From the NCBI GenBank assembly GCA_040387035.1, contig JAZKEN010000063.1, forward strand, positions 9,562 through 73,561: a stretch of 64,000 nucleotides of DNA, in the 5' to 3' direction. Below, in pieces: positions 35,901-43,954 of the stretch. How positions within the stretch are numbered: position 1 is the stretch's first letter; every line of letters starts with the position of its first letter. The notes beneath the pieces are model-generated. The model did no database searches. It had not been told where the DNA came from and saw only the letters and a list, made by a program, of their open reading frames with translations. Source of the stretch: Methylotenera_A sp040387035. Lineage in GTDB: Bacteria; Pseudomonadota; Gammaproteobacteria; Burkholderiales; Methylophilaceae. The translations under genes and the position numbers were made by a program.

Positions 35901-38789
35901 GGCGTTTCCGGTGATTTGCCGATTGTGCTGATTCGTATTGGCGATATTAACCGCTTAAGCTTGGTCAAACAGTTATTACAAGCGCATACCTATTGGCGCA
36001 TGAACGGCTTAGTCGCTGATTTGGTTATTATCAATGAAGACTTTTCGGGCTATCGTGCTGATTTACAAGACCAAATCATTGGGCTGATCAACTCCGGGCC
36101 AGAGGCGCAAACCCTGGAAAAACCAGGTGGCGTTTTTATCAAGAGGGTAGAAGAATTATCCGAGGAAGCCCGTGTGTTATTCCAAACGGTTGCGCGTATT
36201 GTATTTACCGATAGCAATGAAAGCCTGATTGAGCAAGTCGAACGCAGGGTCTCTGCAGAACGCCTGTCTGAGCGCGCATCAGACCGTCTGGAACCTCTGT
36301 TGCAAGCTCATACACAGCGATATGTCGCCCCGCCCAAACGCGAGTTGGTCTTTGATAATGGCCTGGGCGGCTTTACCCCAGATGGCCGTGAGTATGTGAT
36401 TACGCTGGCCAATGAGCAAAAAACGCCAGCGCCATGGGTGAATGTGATTGCCAGCCCCTTTATCGGTACGGTAGTGACTGAAAGCGGTAGCGCTTATACC
36501 TGGGTAGAGAACGCGCATGAGTTTAGGTTAACCACCTGGCACAATGACCCCATATCCGATAGCAGTGGTGAAGCGCACTATATTCGAGACGAAGAAACCG
36601 GTGTGTTTTGGTCACCGACGCCTCTGCCTAATTGCATCGCTGCCCAAGAAAAAACCGACTATGTATGCCGCCATGGTTTTGGCTACAGCGTATTCGAACA
36701 CACAGAGTCCGGCATCAGTTCAGCCATGACCACTTACGTGGCGATGGATGCACCCGTCAAGTTTGTGACCATTAAATTGCGTAATCTCTCTAATCGCATG
36801 CGTCAATTGTCGCTGACAGGCTATTGGGAATTAGTCATGGGTGAGTGGCGCCACCATAACCTTATGCATATTGTGACAGAGATGGATACGCAAACTGGCG
36901 CCATATTCGCGCGTAACGCCTATGGACGTGAATGTGCCAATCGCATCGTTTTTGCGGCTTTAAGTGAAAAAGACGTGAGCATCAGTGGAAGCCGCACAGA
37001 GTTTATTGGCAGGAATGGCTCGCTGGCAAGCCCTGCAGCCATGCGCCGCAAACGTTTGTCCGGCAGAACTGGTGCAGGCATTGACCCTTGCGCCGCTTTA
37101 CAGGTGCCGATTACTTTGCGCGAAAACGAAGAGCGGGAGTTTGTGTTTGTATTTGGTACAGCCAATAATGTGGATGAGGCGCGGCACTATATACAGCGCT
37201 TTAGCGGCAGAGCGGGAGCAGGGCAAGCGCTAGACGCAGTACATGAATACTGGAACCATACACTGGGTGCGGTACAGGTGGAAACACCGGACGCGGCACT
37301 GAATATACTTAGCAATGGCTGGCTGCTTTACCAAACCATCTCATGCAGGTTGTGGGGCCGCAGTGGCTATTACCAATCAGGTGGTGCCTACGGTTTCCGC
37401 GATCAGTTGCAGGATACTATGGCCTTGATACATGCAGCGCCATGGTTGGCTCGTGAACAAATTATCCGCTGTGCCCAGCGACAGTTTCCGCAAGGCGACG
37501 TGCAACATTGGTGGCATCCACCCAACGGGCAGGGCGTACGCACGCATTTCTCAGATGATTATCTATGGCTGGCTTACGCAACCTGTCGCTATGTTACAAC
37601 AACGGGTGATACTGCCGTATTGGACGAGCAAGTGCATTTTCTGGAAGGACGCGCCTTAAACCAGCATGAAGAGGCCTATTATGATTTACCGCAGCGCTCA
37701 AACGAGTCAGCTAGCCTCTATGAGCATTGTGTAAGGGCGATTAAACACGGCTTGCGCTTTGGTGCGCACCAGTTGCCATTGATTGGTTGTGGTGACTGGA
37801 ACGATGGCATGAACCTGATTGGGCGTGAGGGTAAAGGTGAAAGCGTTTGGCTTGCCTGGTTCCTGGTTGAAAACTTAAATAGTTTCAGCTTGATCGCCAA
37901 TAATAAAGGCGATAGCGAATTTGCCCACATATGTGCCACCCAGGCCGTATTGCTAAAAGGCAATATTGAAACGCATGCCTGGGATGGTGAATGGTACAGG
38001 CGCGCCTATTTTGATGATGGCACGCCACTTGGCTCAAAACAAAACGATGAATGTCAGATTGACTCCATCAGCCAGAGTTGGGCCGTGATTTCCAAAAGCG
38101 GCGACCCTGCACGCGCGCAACAAGCGATGGCGGCCGTGAATCAACGTTTGGTAGAGCGCGATGTACAGTTGATTAAGTTGCTGGATCCACCGTTTAATCA
38201 ATCGCAACTAGAGCCTGGCTACATTAAAGGTTATGTACCTGGCGTGCGTGAAAACGGCGGGCAATATACCCATGCCGCCATTTGGGCAACCATGGCATTT
38301 GCCATGCAGGGTGAAAATGAGCGGGCCTGGGAGTTATACGATATGCTTAACCCCATCAATCACGCTAATACTTTGCAGCAAGCACAGACCTACAAAGTAG
38401 AGCCCTATGTGATGAGTGCGGATATCTATGCAACAGCCCCGCATACCGGGCGTGGTGGCTGGACTTGGTATACAGGTGCGGCAGGCTGGATGTACCGCCT
38501 GACCCTAGAGACTTTATTGGGCATCACCTTGGAAAATAATTGCCTGCACATTGCACCGTGCGTACCTAAACATTGGCAATCGTACAAAATACACTACCGC
38601 TATCGCGATACCGTGTATCACATTACCATCAACCTGCATGATAAGCAGATTGAGAATGCGTTGCGCGTTACCTTGGATAATGTCATTATCGACAATGGCG
38701 AATCAGAGCATGAAGCAGCAAGGCCCTGTATTGTTCCTATGTCTGACGATAGGCAAGAGCATTATGTTCAAGTCGACTACCCGGTTTAA
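29958..38789 (+). CDS. Cyclic beta-glucan synthase (NdvB/Cgs type, GT84 + GH94)
   Basis: 2943 residues, typical of cyclic beta-1,2-glucan synthases. The N-terminal third has two membrane helices (about 442-466, 472-495), a GT84 glycosyltransferase region with TLDTDTQLPRDS (about 664), KGIYDVDAF, SHDLLESG and RRHRWVRGDWQL (about 811), and more helices (about 857-905, 925-945, 985-1040). Two large beta-sandwich/carbohydrate-binding parts follow. The GH94 phosphorylase-like end has GGAYGFRDQLQDT (about 2475) and GCGDWNDGMNLIG (about 2609). It makes periplasmic osmoregulated glucans from UDP-glucose and trims and cyclises them. The start is uncertain: TTG 29958 has no ribosome site, whereas GAGAG precedes an ATC at 29970. 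Confidence 0.9.
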   Translation: MRANIIANFSTISKKLSRVFAYVRETVPKEIDPELLRAELLSIEQLKRHAVDLARSHTVNPKLGPDCLLARLSDNASVILDAYETISTANSNSAKIGQNLAPAETWLLDNYYLIQQQITLAQRHLPRGYSKQLPRLVGGVSNGFPRIYDLALALISHMDGRVDSENATQFIAAYQSVEPLMLGELWAFPIMLQLALIENLRRVSVRIANRREEHESATMWADRMLAAAESEPKQIIQLLAKFADADVPLTASFVEEFYAKLQDQGTAMAFVQTWVEQQLLLQHVTATQLLESASRTAAANQISIANSIGSLRFIGAMDWRNFVESLSAVEQLLAQDPINEYANQDFSTRDRYRHAIEDVAKLMPKNKSAAGNQCSQYEIAAARTAIDLADTAHKLLGSQHRSAHIGFYLIDDDGLCLLKKTLNCRKPFISTVKKNCKPFSLFFYVGSILLLTALFTAIIVFAGMYIPLRDWQVWLLGVIAFVGTSAMAVSLVNLLVTQTLRPHALPRLDFSKGVPEQHRTMVVIPTLISNTAEIDALLEALEIRYLGNRDNNLLFALLTDFRDATDRVMPEDAAIIAHIREGIETLNTRYTNDRPSIFYLFHRQREWNAVDEVWMGYERKRGKLEQFNTLLRDGDMLGSNQSAFADIVGDTTVLSSIRYVITLDTDTQLPRDSARKLIGNMAHPLNRPVFDTELGRIKHGYAILQPRASIGLISANQTWFTKLYAGESGMDPYTREVSDVYQDIFAEGSFVGKGIYDVDAFRLAVDGRFPNNLILSHDLLESGYARSALVSDVDLIEEHPASYAMDISRRHRWVRGDWQLAGWLLPRVPAADGLNVNRQANPLSALSIWKIIDNLRRSLIALSLFALIVAGWLLGTSFLVMLVIQVVVLAVLFLPPLLSSWITLVNKPKERAWLAHIRLSNQAATHALLLAALTLVFLPYEAAINIDAILRSAGRMLLTKRGLLLWHLPIYTKRNASASWLDFYKEMWIAPAIALLLAAYFIGVQSLHSYPLVVWQFCAPVLLLWFVSPLVAWWISKPITSKAAPLTQEQTVFLQLSARRTWRYFDQYVSAEENWLPPDNVQQYPASMIASRTSPTNIGMGLLANLAAYDFGYITADRLLELTQNTLNTMEKLTRYHGHFYNWYDTRTLQVLNPQYVSSVDSGNLAGCLLTLQAGLLELKNRPLEPNTTLQGLCDTLSILAEHVPILPAKAFESKIKLLQDTLQQAISKPVPGAQQPHQLLAKIQQIANEMHAALPVETEQQDELIYWIKAFNSQVAAFLEEAKSSLNVNVGRNNKRLQLIDELAARSANLAEMDFGFLYDNATDLLSIGFDVGERRRDPSCYDLLASEARLASFLLIAQGQLPQKHWFSLGRLLTSISGDVSLLSWSGSMFEYLMPQLIMPSFENTLLDQTCKAVVRRQIQYGQQNSVPWGISESCYNATDIGQVYQYRAFGVPGLGFKRGLADDLVIAPYASALALMVMPNEACKNLQKLAASGFVGHYGFYEAIDYTPNRLPRGKNHATVLTFMAHHQGMSLLAFAQVLLNKPMQRRFMAAPYIKATELLLQERIPKQGATLQPHTAELNANVLNDTEAAGAIMRVFPETNTPIPEVHLLSNGRYHVMATNAGGGYSRWHDLAVTRWREDGTQDNWGTFIYLRDMDNQRYWSSAHQPTLRKADFYEAVFSQARAEYRRRDQSIETHTEISVSPEDDVEIRRVTLTNLSARSRNIEITSYAEVILAPQNADLAHRSFSNLFVQTEILHDRNAIICTRRPRTQDERVPWMFHLMAVSSTHAGEMDGAIAESPSYETDRARFIGRGRTPANPIVFDSVDETKTSDSLLGHVSSQISDQLFGRPTNKTWPAKSEPLSNTDGSVLDPVVAIRRSIHLSADQSTTVQIISGVTNSREAALALIDKYGDRHFVERAFEMAWFQSQEVLRMLSASEADAQVYGRLASSVIYCNSMRRAAPNVISRNHLGQSGLWRFGVSGDLPIVLIRIGDINRLSLVKQLLQAHTYWRMNGLVADLVIINEDFSGYRADLQDQIIGLINSGPEAQTLEKPGGVFIKRVEELSEEARVLFQTVARIVFTDSNESLIEQVERRVSAERLSERASDRLEPLLQAHTQRYVAPPKRELVFDNGLGGFTPDGREYVITLANEQKTPAPWVNVIASPFIGTVVTESGSAYTWVENAHEFRLTTWHNDPISDSSGEAHYIRDEETGVFWSPTPLPNCIAAQEKTDYVCRHGFGYSVFEHTESGISSAMTTYVAMDAPVKFVTIKLRNLSNRMRQLSLTGYWELVMGEWRHHNLMHIVTEMDTQTGAIFARNAYGRECANRIVFAALSEKDVSISGSRTEFIGRNGSLASPAAMRRKRLSGRTGAGIDPCAALQVPITLRENEEREFVFVFGTANNVDEARHYIQRFSGRAGAGQALDAVHEYWNHTLGAVQVETPDAALNILSNGWLLYQTISCRLWGRSGYYQSGGAYGFRDQLQDTMALIHAAPWLAREQIIRCAQRQFPQGDVQHWWHPPNGQGVRTHFSDDYLWLAYATCRYVTTTGDTAVLDEQVHFLEGRALNQHEEAYYDLPQRSNESASLYEHCVRAIKHGLRFGAHQLPLIGCGDWNDGMNLIGREGKGESVWLAWFLVENLNSFSLIANNKGDSEFAHICATQAVLLKGNIETHAWDGEWYRRAYFDDGTPLGSKQNDECQIDSISQSWAVISKSGDPARAQQAMAAVNQRLVERDVQLIKLLDPPFNQSQLEPGYIKGYVPGVRENGGQYTHAAIWATMAFAMQGENERAWELYDMLNPINHANTLQQAQTYKVEPYVMSADIYATAPHTGRGGWTWYTGAAGWMYRLTLETLLGITLENNCLHIAPCVPKHWQSYKIHYRYRDTVYHITINLHDKQIENALRVTLDNVIIDNGESEHEAARPCIVPMSDDRQEHYVQVDYPV

Positions 38790-39021
38790 TATGCGCATGG
38801 ACTTTATTTCCCGCATGTTTTTCCAGTGTTTACCTGTGCCATTTTTTTCACAAGCTGTAGCCAACCGGCGGCTGCAGCTTGTGCTCATGCTAATAAATCG
38901 CTTTAGCGCCCGCCGTTGTTTTATGTAAATAAGCCAGGCTGGCGCTATTGCAAAGTCTTGCCTGTATAACCATACCAAATATAGAAAAATCTGCGTTATT
39001 CTTTTTACTTATAAAAGTATA

Positions 39022-39048
39022 AGTTTATATTATTTAATAATATAAACT
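39022..39048. repeat. Perfect 13-bp palindrome before the sigma-54 activator gene
   Basis: AGTTTATATTATT (39022-39034) and its complement (39036-39048) are separated by one T. All A+T except the outer G/C. It ends 37 bp before the activator ATG. It may be an operator, possibly for autoregulation, or a cruciform in the leader; there is no following T-tract. Confidence 0.55.
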
Positions 39049-39085
39049 GCTGGTGCTACATTTCATTTTTTTGGTTGGCACAACA

Positions 39086-40177
39086 ATGCAAACAATTCAT
39101 TTTGATAGAAAAATTAGCCCGGAATCCGAGTGGGCTAAAAAGTCTATTATCCAATTCCCCGATCCACAGCAGATCAGCCTGTCAATAAGGGCCAGCGCCC
39201 TGATATTTGCGGATGAAAAATCGCAACAGTTGTTGTCGCTTATTGAGAAGGTAGCGCCCAGCAACGCCACCGCCTTGATTAAAGGCGAAACCGGTACCGG
39301 CAAGGAACTGGTTGCCAGGCATTTGCATAACCTTAGTCCGCGCAGGCAAGGGCCATTTGCTGCGATTAATTGCGGCGCCTTTTCAGAGGCGCTGGTAGAG
39401 AGCGAGTTGTTCGGTCATGAGCGGGGTGCTTTCACCGGTGCCATAGGCTCTAAAAAAGGATGGTTTGAAACGGCCAACGGCGGCACCTTGTTTTTAGACG
39501 AGATTGGTGATTTGCCTTTGTCTACACAGGTAAAGCTGTTGCGTGTATTGCAGGAAAGGGAAGTGATCCCGATTGGCTCAAGAAGGCCTATACCGATTGA
39601 TGTCAGGCTGATTGCCGCAACCAATGTAAATCTGACCGAAGCAGTCAAAGCGGGGCGCTTCAGGGAAGACCTGTATTACCGCATCAAGGTAGTGCCGATA
39701 GAAATACCACCATTGCGCGAACGTAAAGGCGATATCTTGCCTTTGGTTGAACATTTTCTTGAGGTGTATCGAAACCGTTTGCACACCATAAAACCTGAAT
39801 TAACGCCCGACACCTTAAATAACCTGATCGATTATCCCTGGCCGGGCAATATTCGCGAACTTGAAAACGTTATCCATAGAGCGCTGCTGGTGTGCGACGG
39901 TAAAACGTTGAAGCCGTCCGACTTAAGTTTACCGACTATCAAGCATATCAATGAATCTGAAGAGGATTATGCGCAAACAACCGATCAAAAACTGCACAGT
40001 GCCATTGGCGAGCTAATTAAAGAAGAGCCGGATCAGCTTTACAATCTGTTCGTTCAAAAAATTGTGCTGCAAACCTATGAATATTGCAAAAAAAACCAGG
40101 TTCAGACGGCCAGGGTGCTTGGCATCAGCCGTAATGTATTACGGCCACTACTAAAGCAGTTAGGCATGATTCAATAA
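39086..40177 (+). CDS. Sigma-54-dependent transcriptional activator without sensor domain
   Basis: 363 residues from ATG 39086; a GTG at 39053 just after the palindrome is an alternative. After about 45 residues the AAA+ domain begins: Walker A GETGTGKELVAR, the sigma-54 contact loop ERGAFTGA, Walker B GGTLFLDEIGDLP and DLYYRIKVVPIEIPPLRER. The C-terminal Fis-type HTH reads QTARVLGISRNVLR. There is no receiver, GAF or PAS domain, so activity must be set by expression, a partner protein, or the short N-terminus. It lies beside tonB-exbBD, whose promoter is sigma-54 type, and is the likely activator of the TonB module. Confidence 0.93.
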   Translation: MQTIHFDRKISPESEWAKKSIIQFPDPQQISLSIRASALIFADEKSQQLLSLIEKVAPSNATALIKGETGTGKELVARHLHNLSPRRQGPFAAINCGAFSEALVESELFGHERGAFTGAIGSKKGWFETANGGTLFLDEIGDLPLSTQVKLLRVLQEREVIPIGSRRPIPIDVRLIAATNVNLTEAVKAGRFREDLYYRIKVVPIEIPPLRERKGDILPLVEHFLEVYRNRLHTIKPELTPDTLNNLIDYPWPGNIRELENVIHRALLVCDGKTLKPSDLSLPTIKHINESEEDYAQTTDQKLHSAIGELIKEEPDQLYNLFVQKIVLQTYEYCKKNQVQTARVLGISRNVLRPLLKQLGMIQ

Positions 40178-40196
40178 CAGTGCCTTCGCCAATACC

Positions 40197-40228
40197 AGCC
40201 CGCGTTCACAATGAATGCGGGCTTTTTT
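40197..40228 (+). terminator. Intrinsic terminator of the sigma-54 activator gene
   Basis: AGCCCGCGTTCA (40197-40208) pairs with TGAATGCGGGCT (40212-40223) with one G-T pair, followed by TTTTTT. It ends the activator transcript and isolates the tonB operon, which has its own promoter. Confidence 0.92.
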
Positions 40229-40292
40229 GTATGTGCTGATCCATAACCATAATTCCTAAGACCCCTATCCAGCTCAATCACAGGGCTGGCAA

Positions 40293-40312
40293 GCTGTTGA
40301 TAACGAAACAGC
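40293..40312. promoter_or_regulatory. Candidate activator site GCTGTT-N8-AACAGC
   Basis: A 6-bp dyad with 8-base spacer, centred about 105 bp upstream of the -24 element at 40405. This is the normal place for an enhancer of a sigma-54 activator. A close relative (GCTGTT-N8-TACAGA) lies upstream of the TonB receptor at 49158. Confidence 0.4.
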
Positions 40313-40404
40313 CAAAGCAGACACCTGCTCCCCACGCAACAATCTATTTCTGAACGACAATCCAAAAATCTATTAAGCGGTTGATTGTAAACAATAAAAT
40401 ATGT

Positions 40405-40420
40405 TGGCATAGCGATTGCT
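40405..40420 (+). promoter_or_regulatory. Sigma-54 promoter of the tonB operon
   Basis: TGGCAT, five bases, TTGCT: the GG and GC are 10 bases apart as required for -24/-12. Transcription would begin near 40431 and cover the small frame at 40465 and tonB. Confidence 0.75.
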
Positions 40421-40464
40421 AAACTAACTATAGATTAAATTTATTTTGTGAAGCCTTACTCAGT

Positions 40465-40578
40465 ATGTTCAAACAATATTTAAAAAATAGTAAACAAGAA
40501 ACGGCATCTTTCCTTCGGCATCCGGAAAAGAGCCTGCTGCTGGTTAATGTATCCGTATTAGACAAGCTAGGGCAGTAA
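40465..40578 (+). CDS. Possible 37-residue leader peptide before tonB
   Basis: An ATG frame begins about 34 bp after the expected sigma-54 transcript start and stops two bases before the tonB ATG. It encodes MFKQYLKNSKQETASFL and a hydrophobic-ended tail (SLLLVNVSVLDKLGQ). The ribosome site is weak. The tight join with tonB suggests translational coupling; it could also be chance. No family is known. Confidence 0.35.
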   Translation: MFKQYLKNSKQETASFLRHPEKSLLLVNVSVLDKLGQ

Positions 40579-40580
40579 CC

Positions 40581-41387
40581 ATGTCGAGTACATTAAGCTC
40601 CTATATCGCTACACCGTTAAGAGGCGTAGGCACCATTCAATCGCGTGAGTCATCAGGGCAGCAGGCAGAGCGCCTGCAGTTGTTGCAGTTGCGTGCCGTG
40701 AAAGCTTTTGAAAAGGAAGTTAGCCCAGGTGCCAAGTATTGGTCAATCGCCGCCATTATTGGCTTGCATGTGGCCTTGATATCACTTTACGTCAACCGCG
40801 ATCAAACACCTTCTGCGCCGATTGAAAAACATGAGGTGGCGATTGAGTTTATCAAGCCGGAAATCGAGCCACCGCCACCACCGCCTCCGGTTGAGCCGCC
40901 AAAACCGATACCGCCACCCAAGGCTCAAAAAGCACCGCCACCGCCGGCTTTGAGGACACCGGTGGCAACGCAGGATATTGCGCCGGATGACATTGTGGTG
41001 CAAGAAAACACACAGGCGCCGGTTTCCAGTGAGCCGGTGGTGGCTGCAGAAGAGCCAACACCGCCAGCACCCCCACCGGCGCCAGTGGTTGAGGAGCCGG
41101 TGACTGAGGCCTCAGCAAATGCCGCCTATTTAAAAAATCCAACCCCTGAATATCCTGAGAGGGCCAGAACAATGGGTTGGAGCGGTACGGTCATTTTACG
41201 TGTGAAGGTGTCGGCTGATGGCAGCGCCCAAAGCGTAACGGTGAAAAAATCGAGTGGCCATAAGGTGCTGGATGATTCGGCAGCGAGTGCCGTAAAAAAA
41301 TGGACGTTCGTCCCTTCTAAGCGTGGCAACACGCCTATTGATGGATGGGCAACAGTGCCAATCGTGTACAACAATTCTGAACAATAG
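40581..41387 (+). CDS. tonB: TonB energy transducer
   Basis: 268 residues. A cytoplasmic tail of about 50 residues, longer than usual, precedes the membrane helix (about 53-72, AAIIGLHVALISLYV). The periplasmic linker is rich in Pro-Pro, Pro-Lys and Pro-Glu repeats (about 90-170). The C-terminal domain is complete (NPTPEYPERARTMGWSGTV, VKKSSGHKVLDDSAASAV, WTFVPSKRG). It transmits the proton gradient energy to outer-membrane receptors. First main gene of the tonB-exbB-exbD operon. Confidence 0.95.
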   Translation: MSSTLSSYIATPLRGVGTIQSRESSGQQAERLQLLQLRAVKAFEKEVSPGAKYWSIAAIIGLHVALISLYVNRDQTPSAPIEKHEVAIEFIKPEIEPPPPPPPVEPPKPIPPPKAQKAPPPPALRTPVATQDIAPDDIVVQENTQAPVSSEPVVAAEEPTPPAPPPAPVVEEPVTEASANAAYLKNPTPEYPERARTMGWSGTVILRVKVSADGSAQSVTVKKSSGHKVLDDSAASAVKKWTFVPSKRGNTPIDGWATVPIVYNNSEQ

Positions 41388-41413
41388 TTATTTAAGTAAA
41401 GTGAGGTAAGAAA

Positions 41414-42136
41414 ATGTTTAATTTAGATCCAAATGCATCACCAATCGTAGTCGGTGTTTTAGTTTCCTTGATTTTGGCTTCGGTCGTAACCTGGACCATT
41501 GTCCTATTAAAGACGATTCAAGTCTGGAGAATGCGCCGCGAAAATAATAAATTCAGAGCCGCTTTCTGGGCGGCAAAAGATTTGCAGGCCGCAGCAAACC
41601 TGGAAGGCTTCAATGGCCCGGTCTATCGCGTGGCTCAAGTTGGTTTCCACGCTTTAAATGAAGCAGATTCGGTTGATGATTTGCGCCACTCAGGCGATCG
41701 CCAGGAAGTATTAGAGCGATCATTGCGTCAGCAAATCCAGAAAGAGCGTGTAACGCGTGAAAGCGGTTTAGTGGTGCTGGCCAGTATCGGCAGTACATCA
41801 CCATTCGTCGGCTTGTTCGGCACGGTGTGGGGCATTATGCATGCGCTAACCGATATCAGTAAATCCGGTAGCGCCAGCCTGGATGTAGTTGCCGGCCCGA
41901 TCGGTGAGGCCTTGCTAGCCACTGGTGTGGGTATTGCAGTAGCGGTGCCGGCTGTGCTTGCTTATAACTTCTTCTTAAGACGTTTAAAAACAAGCAGCAA
42001 CAACCTGGATGATTTTGCTGAAGACTTGATTAAGGTCTTGCGCCGTGTTTCATATCGCAAAGTAGTAGATGCCAATGGTAAAGCGGATGCCTCTAGCGCT
42101 GGCGTAGTACATACCTTGAAAGGAGCGGTTGCATAA
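41414..42136 (+). CDS. exbB: ExbB family proton channel protein
   Basis: 240 residues with three membrane helices (about 10-32, 120-142, 160-182). The family core GLVVLASIGSTSPFVGLFGTVWGIMHAL and GPIGEALLATGVGIAVAVPAVLAYN is present in full. It forms the pentameric channel that drives TonB. It overlaps exbD by one base (TAATG). Confidence 0.95.
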   Translation: MFNLDPNASPIVVGVLVSLILASVVTWTIVLLKTIQVWRMRRENNKFRAAFWAAKDLQAAANLEGFNGPVYRVAQVGFHALNEADSVDDLRHSGDRQEVLERSLRQQIQKERVTRESGLVVLASIGSTSPFVGLFGTVWGIMHALTDISKSGSASLDVVAGPIGEALLATGVGIAVAVPAVLAYNFFLRRLKTSSNNLDDFAEDLIKVLRRVSYRKVVDANGKADASSAGVVHTLKGAVA

Positions 42137-42543
42137 TGGCTTTTTCTACCCAAAGCGATGGTGATGACGTCATGAGTGAGATCAACGTCACGCCATTAGT
42201 GGATGTGATGCTGGTTTTGCTGGTGGCCTTTATTGTGACTGTGCCGGTGATGACCAATGCCATCCAGGTCAACTTGCCTAAAACGGCCGCGACAAAGCCG
42301 CCTGAGCCTAGCAAGCCGATTACCATCAGCGTCAATGCCGAAGGCAACGCTTTTCTTAATCAGGCACAGCTTGCATTGCCGCAGCTGGAAACCGAGCTGA
42401 TTGCAAGACAAGCGGCTAACCCGGACCAGGTGTATCACTTGAGTTCGGATGAAGCGGTAAAGTATGGCAGCGTGGCTAAGGTGATGGCGGTAATTGAGCG
42501 CGCAGGCGTGACCAGGCTGGCCGTGTTAACCCAGAACCAATAA
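42136..42543 (+). CDS. exbD: ExbD family proton channel protein
   Basis: 135 residues. One N-terminal helix contains the essential Asp in NVTPLVDVMLVLLVAFIVT, and the periplasmic domain ends SVAKVMAVIERAGVTRLAVLT. It partners ExbB and TonB. Only 62 bp separate it from the DUF6152 gene, so the operon may continue. Confidence 0.95.
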   Translation: MAFSTQSDGDDVMSEINVTPLVDVMLVLLVAFIVTVPVMTNAIQVNLPKTAATKPPEPSKPITISVNAEGNAFLNQAQLALPQLETELIARQAANPDQVYHLSSDEAVKYGSVAKVMAVIERAGVTRLAVLTQNQ

Positions 42544-42605
42544 TGCATTAGCTGGATTAGTTTCCACAATTTGCACAACAATATTTCAATCGTTAGGAAA
42601 AATAA

Positions 42606-43034
42606 ATGTCTCGTAAAACAATCGTAGGAGCGTTAGCTGTTTTGGGTGTGGTCGTGAGTGCGCTGCCGGCAAATGCGCATCATGCATTCTCGGCTGAATT
42701 TGATGCAGCGCAGCCCATTAAAGTAAAAGGCATCGTCACAAAGTTCGAACTGGTTAACCCGCATAGCTGGTTATATATCGATGTGACTGGCCCGGATGGC
42801 AAGGTGACGCAATGGGGCTTTGAATTCGGCGCGCCGTTCGGCTTGAAAGAAAAGGGCATCACCAAAAAAACACTGGCAGTAGGTACCGAAATCACCATCA
42901 ATGGATACAAGGCAAAAAATGACCAGAATTTCGGCTACGCAGTGGAAAGTACGCTAGCAGATGGCAGAACCATTAAAACGGGTGGCGCCCAGGATGCTCC
43001 AGCTCCAGCAGCCCAGCCAGCAATAAACAAATAA
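42606..43034 (+). CDS. DUF6152 family secreted protein
   Basis: 142 residues with AGGAAAAA upstream of the ATG. A signal peptide ends PANA; the mature chain starts HHAFSAEFDAAQPIKVKG, and VNPHSWLYIDV and GAPFGL are typical of DUF6152. The paired His at the mature N-terminus could bind metal. The family is widespread beside the protein family encoded next (43076-46072), but its function is unknown. Confidence 0.8.
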   Translation: MSRKTIVGALAVLGVVVSALPANAHHAFSAEFDAAQPIKVKGIVTKFELVNPHSWLYIDVTGPDGKVTQWGFEFGAPFGLKEKGITKKTLAVGTEITINGYKAKNDQNFGYAVESTLADGRTIKTGGAQDAPAPAAQPAINK

Positions 43035-43075
43035 AAACAACTTAAGTCATCACTGCAGATAACCGGAGAATTTTC

Positions 43076-43903
43076 TTGAATACACTAGATTTAAATACAC
43101 TACAAAGGCACAGGCCGGCAAAGTTTAAAAAGACCGCTTCAGCCTTATTGCTGCTACTAGCCGTTTTTACATTTTCATTTATGACCACAGGCGCTGAAGC
43201 GCATGACAGCACAAAAATCCCGCGCTTAGCCAATGGCAAGCCGGATTTTTCCGGTATATGGCAAACCACCAGTGCAGCAGATTACGATTTGGAACCACAC
43301 TCTAACCGCAAAGACGCACCTCCGGGCCCAGGCATTGTAGAAGGCGGTGAAATCCCATACTTACCCAAAGCCTTAGCGCAAAGAAAGAAAAACTTTGAAA
43401 ATCGTGCCACAGATGACCCTGCGCTAAAAGGCTACACCTTGGGTGTGCCACGTGCCGTGTATTACCCGGAGCCATTCCAGATTTTTCAACGTGCACGTGA
43501 TTTAACCGTAATCCCTCAATTCGGTCATTCGGTAAGGACCATCCATACCAATAATACCGAACATCCGGAAGACCCTAACGACTGGTGGCTGGGCGACTCA
43601 AGAGCGAAATGGGATGGTGACACTTTAGTAGTAGATGCAAAGCATTTCAACGATAAGACATGGCTGGACCGTTCGGGTAACTTCCATAGTGACGCCTTGC
43701 AAGTGGTTGAACGCTGGAAATATCTTGACCCAAACACCATCGAATACAAGGCAACCTTAACGGATGAGCAGGTTTTCAGTAAGCCATGGAACATCAGCGT
43801 TATTTTGCATCGCCATCGTGAAAAGAATTTTCAATTGATTGAAGATTACCGCTACACACTGGATTACGACCAATTCTACCCACCGAAACCGGATCAAAAG
43901 TAG
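43076..43903 (+). CDS. Secreted protein of unassigned family (copy A)
   Basis: 275 residues from a TTG preceded by GGAG. An N-terminal signal or anchor helix (about 20-40) ends near TTGAEA. Conserved pieces are NGKPDFSGIWQ, RIAR-free linker, then VIPQFGHSVRTIHTN and WDGDTLVVDAKHFNDKTWLDRSGNFHSDAL, which recur in the next two genes in altered form. Many environmental bacteria encode such proteins in clusters with DUF6152; I know of no proven function. It lies 41 bp after the DUF6152 gene. Confidence 0.7.
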   Translation: MNTLDLNTLQRHRPAKFKKTASALLLLLAVFTFSFMTTGAEAHDSTKIPRLANGKPDFSGIWQTTSAADYDLEPHSNRKDAPPGPGIVEGGEIPYLPKALAQRKKNFENRATDDPALKGYTLGVPRAVYYPEPFQIFQRARDLTVIPQFGHSVRTIHTNNTEHPEDPNDWWLGDSRAKWDGDTLVVDAKHFNDKTWLDRSGNFHSDALQVVERWKYLDPNTIEYKATLTDEQVFSKPWNISVILHRHREKNFQLIEDYRYTLDYDQFYPPKPDQK

Positions 43904-43954
43904 GGCGTGTATGTGCCTGGATATCGCATCATTCAAGAATAAAATGAGGACAAT

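Noticed and set aside
40287..40301. TGGCAAGCTGTTGAT as a sigma-54 element
   Set aside because: The spacing is one base short and GC is lacking at -12.
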